Assembly (NCBI GenBank): GCA_016844425.1
Contig: JAERML010000118.1
Coordinates: 1-5,412, forward strand
Length of the DNA: 5,412 bases
Direction: 5' to 3'
From: Bacteroidota bacterium
GTDB lineage: Bacteria > Bacteroidota > UBA10030 > UBA6906
Position numbers and translations under genes: made by a program. Numbering within the stretch: position 1 is the stretch's first letter; each line of letters begins with the position of its first letter. Below are positions 1 to 5,412 of the stretch, in pieces. The notes under the pieces were generated by a model. That model was not told the DNA's origin, ran no database searches, and saw only the letters and a list, made by a program, of their open reading frames with translations.

Positions 1-2
1 GC

Positions 3-347
3 ACAATCCGCGCGCAGGTCGTTCCTGACAAGAAGACGACATTCACAGGGACATGGGTAGACACGACGGGTCTCACTGACGCCCTCCGGCAGGAATTCAA
101 CGCTGGCAACATCTACGTGAACTTCCACTCGACAGACTACCCGGGTGGAAAGATTCGAGGCCAGGTTCAAGTTGACGCAAGCAGCTTTGGTGTTGCGACA
201 TTGCCGGCAACCAATTTTGAAGTCGGGAAGTTGTACACACTCATTGCAACAGGAGCCGGGAGTGCTCTTCAGCTTACTTTGCTTCAGGATCGGCAGGCGG
301 CAGGACCTCCTGTCGGGAAGCCCGCGGTCATGCAGGTGAAGAAGTAA
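3..347 (+). CDS. CHRD domain protein, C-terminal part (5' end outside window)
   Basis: This is the last 114 residues of a gene that enters from the left edge; the first full codon is at position 3 and the stop is TAA at 345-347. Residues 14-55 match the end of a CHRD domain: a hydrophobic strand with FTGTW (14-18), then YVNFHS (38-43) and PGGKIRGQV (47-55). The PGG-IRGQ signature is the best-conserved part of that family. CHRD was named from chordin but is common in bacterial exported proteins, where its function is poorly known. The remaining 59 residues include FEVGKLYTLIATG (72-84) and LTLLQDR (91-97), which resemble the C-terminal half of DUF4397; this second match is weaker. The protein is probably exported, as is usual for CHRD proteins, but the signal peptide would lie outside the window. 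It ends 64 bases before the receptor gene, on the same strand with no visible terminator. The family call is fairly sure; the role is unknown. Confidence 0.8.
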   Translation, partial: TIRAQVVPDKKTTFTGTWVDTTGLTDALRQEFNAGNIYVNFHSTDYPGGKIRGQVQVDASSFGVATLPATNFEVGKLYTLIATGAGSALQLTLLQDRQAAGPPVGKPAVMQVKK

Positions 348-401
348 CGGATGACGTACGGAGACCATGAATTTTTCATTGAATAACACGCCTCAACAAT
401 T

Positions 402-407
402 GGAGGA
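402..407 (+). promoter_or_regulatory. Shine-Dalgarno site deciding the receptor start
   Basis: GGAGGA lies four bases before the ATG at 412, a near-perfect anti-16S match at usable spacing. The in-frame ATG at 367 has only GGAG at 360-363, with three bases of spacing. The site therefore favours 412, which also places the hydrophobic signal peptide at the very N terminus. Confidence 0.75.
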
Positions 408-411
408 AGCT

Positions 412-3400
412 ATGCGTGCAAAACCATTTCTACTTCTCTTTGCTCTTCTCCTGGTGCCGGGGCTTCTGTTCGCCGGCGTGACAGGAAAGGTTAAGGGAAA
501 GGTCATTGACAAAGAGAGCAAAGAAGCACTCGTCGGGGCGAACGTGGCAGTGGAAGGAACCAGCTACGGCGCGGCGACCGACGTGAACGGCGAGTACACG
601 GTTCTCAATGTGCCCGCCGGTGTCTACACCGTGAAGGCGACGTATGTTGGATACTCATCAGTATCTGTCTCCAACGTTCGTATTAGTGCCGACCTGACGA
701 CGGACCTTGATTTCAGTCTCTCCACCGAGGCCGTCGCTCTCACCGGCGTTGAGATTGTTGCGGAGAAGCCACTCGTGAATAAGAGTGCTACGAATGCTGT
801 CCGTGTGGTGAGCGCTGAGGACCTCGCCCATATTCTGGTGCGCGGCATTGCATCGGTTGTTGCCCTTCAGGCCGGGGTGGTGGAGCAGGGCGGACAGCTC
901 TTTATCCGCGGCGGCCGCCAGGATGAGGTCGGCTATTATATTGACGGTGCGGATGCACGGGATGCTCGCAACGGACGTCTGCTGGTGTCCATCGTTCCCC
1001 AAGCCCTCGAGGAATTCCAGGTGCAGGCGGGTGGATACAACGCAGAGTATGGTGGCGCCAATTCCGGTATTGTCCGACAACAGTTGAGAACCGGAACAAC
1101 CGACTACCGCGCATCGCTCCGTGTGGAAACGGACAACTTCGCATCGGGCGGTGAGAAGTTCCTGGGTGGATATTCCTATGGGTACAGCGATTATTCCGCA
1201 ACGTTTGGTGGTCCGATTGTTTCGGACAAGATCAAGTTCTTCCTTGCGGGTCAGAATGTTTTCCAGGGTGACCCGACCGTTGCATGGTGGGATCCGGTGG
1301 TGTTCGACAATCTCGCAGAGGATGCCGCAGGAAGTAACCCCGATCCAAACACCGGAGTGCCGGATACATTCTCTGTCAACATCCCCGGCGGCAAGGTGCC
1401 CGGACGCAAACTTGAAAGGTGGGCAGGAAATGGTACGCTGACGTTCGATTACAACCCTGTCATTGTTCGTTTGAGCGCATCCATGAATTACAGTAAGACA
1501 CTCTTCAACACAACGCCGATCCGGAATATTCTCAACCAGCAGCGCATCCCCAACCAGGATGAGAGCAGCGCGCTGTTTAGTGCAAAGGTGACTCACTTCG
1601 TGCAACCAACAACATTCTACGACCTTACGCTTAGTTACCAGGACAACCGGTTCAAACGTTACGATCCGATTTTCGAGGATGATTACCTCTCCTACGGCGA
1701 CAGCACCGCCAATGCAGCTAAGGGAATCCTCTTCTTCGAGCGTTTTAAGTCGCCACAGGATGTTCGCGTCAACGGCTTCCCGTTCACACGTCCTGGCAGC
1801 TTGAACCTGAATGGCGGAGCGACCGTTGCTTATCAGAAACGGAAACAGAACTACATCAGCGGCGCTCTCGATATCACACATGAGATGAAGAGCCACGAGT
1901 TCAAGGGTGGGTTCTCGTATCAGCGATATACCATCCGGAACTATTCCTTCGGACGTTCCGAGGCAATGTATGGAACCCTGCTCTCGAACCCCGACGTTGC
2001 TCGCACCGGCGGACCGGCGCTTGATGCCTTCTATCGCATTGGCGGCCTCCCAAACAACTACGGGTACGACGTCTACGGTAACCAGATAGATGACGGCTTC
2101 GAAGGTCCGAAGAACCCGACGTACATCTCCGGCTATTTGCAGGACAAGTTCGAGCTCAACGACCTCGTGGTGAACGCAGGCCTCCGTTTTGACTCATTTG
2201 ACAACGATGATTGGGAGTTTATTGATCCGGCCAATCCATCGTACGATCCGGTGAACTTTACGGTTCTCGAATCCGGCACGAAGAAGACCAAAGCGTTCCG
2301 GACCGTCAGTCCAAGGATTGGGTTCTCGTTCCCGGTGACGGACCGGACCGTGTTCCATGTCCAGTACGGCAAGTTTGTGCAGGCGCCTCAGTTGAATGCA
2401 ATCTACCTCAGTACATCGCAGTACGCGCTTGCATTCGCCGGTCGCAATTTCATCTCTGTTCCGGTTGGGACGGGCCTGGAGCCGGAGCGGACCACACAGT
2501 ATGAAATTGGGTTCACCCAGCAGTTTGCCGACTTTGCCTCCTTTGATATCACAACATTCTATAAGGACATTAAAGGTCAGATTCAGGTCGATAAAGTGAC
2601 GACGACGTCCGGCTCCGCCACGGCATCGTACAACATTCTTCAGAATGGGGACTATGCAACCACGAAGGGTCTGGAGCTGAGTGTCACGATCCGTCGCGTC
2701 GAGCGTGTGCAAGCTTTCGTAAATTACACATTGTCCGATGCACAGGGTACAGGTTCCAGCCTGACCACAGCAACCTCAGCGGTGGAGGCAGGCCCGATAC
2801 GTCCGACAGTTATATCTCCGCTTGCGTTCAACCAGGCCCACCGTGGCACCATCAACATCGACTATCGGTTTGGCGAGAACGACGGCGGCCCGATTCTTCA
2901 GCGACTGGGGGCCAACATCCTCTTTTCGTTCAACAGCGGTCATGCGTTTACAAAGGCACAGGCCAACAGCGCCGGCGGCCAGCGTGGACCGGAAGAAGGA
3001 GGTATCCTTGCGGATGACGATCCCCGTACCCGCAGGCCGGATGGTGCAGTCAACTCCGAGACCACGCCAGGGGTATTCCAGATCGACCTTAAAGTCGATA
3101 AGACCGTTTCCATTGCAGATCTCTTCGATGTCAACTTCTACGTTTACGTCTCGAACCTGCTCAACACCCAGAACGTGTTGAACGTGTACACCCGTTCGGG
3201 CGCTGCGTACGACGATGGATTCCTGACGAATCCGGCATTGAGTACAAATATCGTGGCCGCCAACGGCCCACGTTATGTGGAACTCTACCGTGCCATCAAC
3301 CTGAACAACAGGCAGCACTACTGGCAGAACCAGTTGAACGGCGCCAATCCATTTGAGGGTGGCGATCTCTTCAACAGCCCCCGCCAGATCAGGGTTGGTG

Positions 3401-3417
3401 TGAACGTCAACTACTGA
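412..3417 (+). CDS. TonB-dependent outer-membrane receptor with carboxypeptidase-regulatory-like domain
   Basis: This complete 1001-residue protein is predicted to sit in the outer membrane and take up, or engage, a ligand using energy from TonB-ExbB-ExbD. Residues 1-21 are a signal peptide (MRAKPF, a Leu-rich core, cleavage probably after LLFA). Residues about 25-103 are a carboxypeptidase-regulatory-like beta-sandwich, with GKVIDKES, ALVGANV, TDVNGEYTVLNVPAG and YVGY. A TonB-box-like strand, GVEIVAEKP, is at 112-120. The plug runs to about 232 and includes LFIRGGR (163-169), YYIDG (175-179) and EYGGANSGIV (212-221). The rest is a barrel of about 770 residues ending in PRQIRVG (990-996) and a terminal Tyr, as expected for an outer-membrane barrel. 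The plug-barrel junction reads RQQLRTGT, where relatives commonly have something like NVVTKSGT. An in-frame ATG at 367 would add 15 residues before the signal peptide and is disfavoured. The family is certain; the substrate is unknown, and no SusD-like partner is visible. Confidence 0.95.
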   Translation: MRAKPFLLLFALLLVPGLLFAGVTGKVKGKVIDKESKEALVGANVAVEGTSYGAATDVNGEYTVLNVPAGVYTVKATYVGYSSVSVSNVRISADLTTDLDFSLSTEAVALTGVEIVAEKPLVNKSATNAVRVVSAEDLAHILVRGIASVVALQAGVVEQGGQLFIRGGRQDEVGYYIDGADARDARNGRLLVSIVPQALEEFQVQAGGYNAEYGGANSGIVRQQLRTGTTDYRASLRVETDNFASGGEKFLGGYSYGYSDYSATFGGPIVSDKIKFFLAGQNVFQGDPTVAWWDPVVFDNLAEDAAGSNPDPNTGVPDTFSVNIPGGKVPGRKLERWAGNGTLTFDYNPVIVRLSASMNYSKTLFNTTPIRNILNQQRIPNQDESSALFSAKVTHFVQPTTFYDLTLSYQDNRFKRYDPIFEDDYLSYGDSTANAAKGILFFERFKSPQDVRVNGFPFTRPGSLNLNGGATVAYQKRKQNYISGALDITHEMKSHEFKGGFSYQRYTIRNYSFGRSEAMYGTLLSNPDVARTGGPALDAFYRIGGLPNNYGYDVYGNQIDDGFEGPKNPTYISGYLQDKFELNDLVVNAGLRFDSFDNDDWEFIDPANPSYDPVNFTVLESGTKKTKAFRTVSPRIGFSFPVTDRTVFHVQYGKFVQAPQLNAIYLSTSQYALAFAGRNFISVPVGTGLEPERTTQYEIGFTQQFADFASFDITTFYKDIKGQIQVDKVTTTSGSATASYNILQNGDYATTKGLELSVTIRRVERVQAFVNYTLSDAQGTGSSLTTATSAVEAGPIRPTVISPLAFNQAHRGTINIDYRFGENDGGPILQRLGANILFSFNSGHAFTKAQANSAGGQRGPEEGGILADDDPRTRRPDGAVNSETTPGVFQIDLKVDKTVSIADLFDVNFYVYVSNLLNTQNVLNVYTRSGAAYDDGFLTNPALSTNIVAANGPRYVELYRAINLNNRQHYWQNQLNGANPFEGGDLFNSPRQIRVGVNVNY

Positions 3418-3478
3418 GAGCGCTGTCATGACCTGTACATGCAGTCAAAATATTCTACACACTAATCGGATGCATGCC
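3418..3478 (+). other. Short intergenic spacer without terminator
   Basis: These 61 bases separate the receptor stop from the next start. They contain an 8-base palindrome, GTCATGAC (3425-3432), and TGTACA (3434-3439). There is no GC-rich hairpin followed by a T run, and no convincing -10/-35 or Bacteroidota-type promoter. Read-through transcription from the receptor gene is the simplest reading. Confidence 0.4.
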
Positions 3479-5412
3479 ATGAAAAAACTCACATTGCTGT
3501 TCAGTATTTTTCTGGTCGTGACCGCCATGCTGGCTGGTTCAGCATGGGCAAGCGACCGGACGCTGGGGAGGAACCACCAGCCCAGCGGCATTTATAAGAC
3601 CAACGGAACGCCTGTCTCCACGCTGATCAACATTAACAACGTAGCGGGGTGGATCAGGAACGACGGCTGGTCGGCCAGAATACCAACCTCCGGTAACTCC
3701 GGCGTGTTCTTCCCGCGTGGGACTGCGGGGGCGATCTTTCAGGACGGCATCGTTTGGGGAGGCAACGTCAACGACGGTGGGTCACAGGTGCTCCGGGTTG
3801 GTGGACAGACATATGCGATTGGAACGATCGGAGGCAGGATCATCTCCCCCGGTGTGGCAGCTCAGCCCGGCGATCCTGATGTCCGCATCTACCGCATCCG
3901 GCGCGATTACGCCACAGCAGACTTGAAACAAGATGCTGCCGAGTTGTTTGAGAAAGGACTCAACGCTGTGACCGACGGTGATATTGCCGGTGTCCGAGCA
4001 CAGTACGAAACCGATTGGAATGAATGGCCCTTTGACCAGGGTGCACCGTATAAGGATCTCGATTCCAACGGGGTCTATAGCTCAGGAGATGAACCCGGCA
4101 TTGCCGACGCGGACCAGGTGGTCTGGTTTGTTTGCAATGACTTGAATCCGGGTCGGACCAACGCTTTGTATGGCTCAAACCCGATCGGGATCGAGCTTCA
4201 GGTCACTCTCTGGGGCTATAACCGGACGGATCCCCTTGCAAATGTGTACTTCAAAAAGTTCACATTCATCTATAAGGGAACGGCTTCGACTCCAGCGAAC
4301 GCAACCATCACGGATATGTACGTTGGCCAGTGGTCCGATCCCGATATGGGCGATGCGGGTGATGACTATTCCGGGTGCGACACGACGTTGAGCCTCGGGT
4401 ACGTGTACAATGGCAGTTCGTCGGACCTCGAGTACGCGAAGTTCGGTCTGAAACCGCCGGCAGTCGGGTACGACTTCCTCCAGGGACCGATCGTTCCCGG
4501 TGCTGCGGGCGACAGTGCGGTATTCAACCTCAAACGCGTGTATGGCAAGCGAAACCTACCCATGACGGCGGCGTTCTACTTTGCCGCCGGGGGGACGTAT
4601 TCTGATCCGCCGTTTAGCCGTGAAGGTACAATCCAATGGTATAATCTGCTTCGCGGGTTGACCCCCATTACCGGAACGGACTTCGTTTACCCTACCATCC
4701 CGGGGGCAACGAAATTCTGGTTGGATGGTGATCCTGTTGCGAATACCGGCCGTCTTGACGGAGCTATCGACGCTCCGGGTGACCGCCGCCTTGGTGTCTG
4801 CGCAGGGCCGTTCACCATGGCCTTCGGTGATACACAGGAAGTGGTGGTTGGTGTCGTGGCCGGTATAGGGACGGATTTCCTGTCCAGCATCGCAGTCATG
4901 AAGAACAACGACATTGCCGTGCAGAACGCCTACAATGACCTGTTTGATCTTCCGAAGGCGCCGCCGGCTCCCATCGTCAACACCGATCCGGTTACCGGGA
5001 ATATTTCCCCTGCACTGGACAAACAGCTTGTTCTGGATTGGGGATCCAAGCAAGCGGCGGTACGAGCGACTGAAGATTTCGACCGGAAGGGATATAAATT
5101 TGAAGGATACAATGTGTATCAGATAGCATCTCCTTCTACATCCATTCCACTCTCTGGCGACAAACGAGAAGTTGATGGCCGTACGGATGTAAAACTGCTT
5201 GCCACGTTCGACAAGAACGGGAACGCAATCCGGACAATCTTCGATGATGTGTTTGACGTGGGTCTGGGTATCATTGTTCGCGTGGTGAAACAGCGAGGAA
5301 CGGACAACGGGATCGTCCGGGAACTCGTGGTGAACAGAGATGCAATTCGGCAGGCACCCTTGGTCAATGGCCAACGCTACTATTTTGCAGTGACTGCCTA
5401 TGGGTACAACCC
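3479..5412 (+). CDS. Large secreted protein, N-terminal 644 residues (3' end outside window)
   Basis: The frame is open from ATG 3479 to the right edge with no stop or frameshift. Residues 1-24 are a classical signal peptide (MKKLTLL, hydrophobic core, GSAWA cleavage after Ala24), so the product is exported. The mature N terminus has FFPRGTAG (77-84), IFQDGIVWGG (86-95) and IYRIRRDY (137-144). An EF-hand-like loop spans 193-204, with Asp193, Asp195, Asn197, Gly198 and Asp204 at ligand positions 1, 3, 5, 6 and 12. A second acidic cluster, DPDMGDAGDD, is at 287-296, and PPAVGYDFLQGP is at 326-337. From about 520 the sequence looks like a fibronectin-III or Ig-like fold: LVLDWG, then EGYNVYQ (542-548) and YYFAVTAYGYN (634-644). 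From memory these motifs recur in large uncharacterised exported proteins of Ignavibacteria-like bacteria, often near TonB receptors; some carry a C-terminal type IX sorting domain, which would be outside this window. ATG 3470 is an in-frame alternative start; the ribosome site is weak for either (GGA at 3468-3470, eight bases before 3479). The function is unknown. Confidence 0.88.
   Translation, partial: MKKLTLLFSIFLVVTAMLAGSAWASDRTLGRNHQPSGIYKTNGTPVSTLININNVAGWIRNDGWSARIPTSGNSGVFFPRGTAGAIFQDGIVWGGNVNDGGSQVLRVGGQTYAIGTIGGRIISPGVAAQPGDPDVRIYRIRRDYATADLKQDAAELFEKGLNAVTDGDIAGVRAQYETDWNEWPFDQGAPYKDLDSNGVYSSGDEPGIADADQVVWFVCNDLNPGRTNALYGSNPIGIELQVTLWGYNRTDPLANVYFKKFTFIYKGTASTPANATITDMYVGQWSDPDMGDAGDDYSGCDTTLSLGYVYNGSSSDLEYAKFGLKPPAVGYDFLQGPIVPGAAGDSAVFNLKRVYGKRNLPMTAAFYFAAGGTYSDPPFSREGTIQWYNLLRGLTPITGTDFVYPTIPGATKFWLDGDPVANTGRLDGAIDAPGDRRLGVCAGPFTMAFGDTQEVVVGVVAGIGTDFLSSIAVMKNNDIAVQNAYNDLFDLPKAPPAPIVNTDPVTGNISPALDKQLVLDWGSKQAAVRATEDFDRKGYKFEGYNVYQIASPSTSIPLSGDKREVDGRTDVKLLATFDKNGNAIRTIFDDVFDVGLGIIVRVVKQRGTDNGIVRELVVNRDAIRQAPLVNGQRYYFAVTAYGYN

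Noticed and set aside
658..1896. 412-codon open reading frame on the minus strand
   Set aside because: It is codon-aligned with the receptor gene on the opposite strand. Such frames stay open because TTA, CTA and TCA, which read as stops in antisense, are rare here. It ends exactly at a TCA serine codon (658-660). Its translation has no recognisable domain, while the plus-strand protein clearly does.
2194..2712. 172-codon minus-strand open frame
   Set aside because: Same codon-aligned antisense register inside the receptor barrel; no domain, no ribosome site considered convincing.
2776..3429. 217-codon minus-strand open frame spanning the receptor 3' end
   Set aside because: Same codon-aligned antisense register; the overlapping plus-strand sequence encodes the expected C-terminal barrel signature.
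3425..3441. Palindromes GTCATGAC and TGTACA after the receptor stop as a terminator or operator
   Set aside because: The palindromes are short, lack a loop-forming GC-rich stem and have no T run after them. They could occur by chance, so no regulatory site is claimed.
3470..3478. Upstream in-frame ATG at 3470 as the start of the exported protein
   Set aside because: It would add only MHA before MKKLTLL and has no Shine-Dalgarno. The 3479 start has a weak GGA at workable spacing and gives a standard signal peptide, though the choice is not decisive.
4556..5374. 272-codon minus-strand open frame
   Set aside because: Codon-aligned shadow of the large exported protein. Its stop is the antisense of a CTA leucine codon at 4556-4558, and the translation shows no family features.
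1..5412. CRISPR array, tRNA or rRNA gene, insertion sequence
   Set aside because: No repeated spacer-like units, no cloverleaf or rRNA-like conserved stretches and no transposase-like frame were seen; coding genes occupy nearly the whole window.

Overview
The window looks like a chromosomal stretch from a Gram-negative member of the Fibrobacterota-Chlorobiota-Bacteroidota (FCB) group, possibly close to Ignavibacteria. That placement is inferred from protein families: a TonB-dependent receptor with an N-terminal carboxypeptidase-regulatory-like domain, and a large secreted protein of a kind I associate with that group. It is not based on any marker gene. Base composition is moderately GC-rich, and codons such as TTA, CTA and TCA are scarce.

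Layout: three same-strand genes fill almost the whole window. (1) Positions 3-347 are the 3' end of a gene whose product carries the C-terminal part of a CHRD domain, followed by a short tail resembling the second half of DUF4397. (2) Positions 412-3417 are a complete gene for a TonB-dependent outer-membrane receptor of 1001 residues. It has a signal peptide, a carboxypeptidase-regulatory-like domain, a plug and a beta-barrel. A strong Shine-Dalgarno at 402-407 favours the ATG at 412 over an in-frame ATG at 367. (3) From 3479 to beyond the right edge is the 5' part (644 residues) of a large secreted protein. It has a clear signal peptide, Asp-rich loops that may bind calcium, and a fibronectin-III/Ig-like segment at the cut edge.

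The gaps between genes are short (64 and 61 bases) and show no convincing terminator or promoter, so the three genes may be co-transcribed. All three products look extracytoplasmic: a CHRD protein, an outer-membrane transporter or anchor, and a large exported protein. A reasonable inference is a cell-surface module in which the receptor and secreted protein cooperate, but the substrate cannot be read from the sequence. No RNA genes, CRISPR arrays, mobile elements or substantial repeats were seen. The long minus-strand reading frames are codon-aligned shadows of the real genes.
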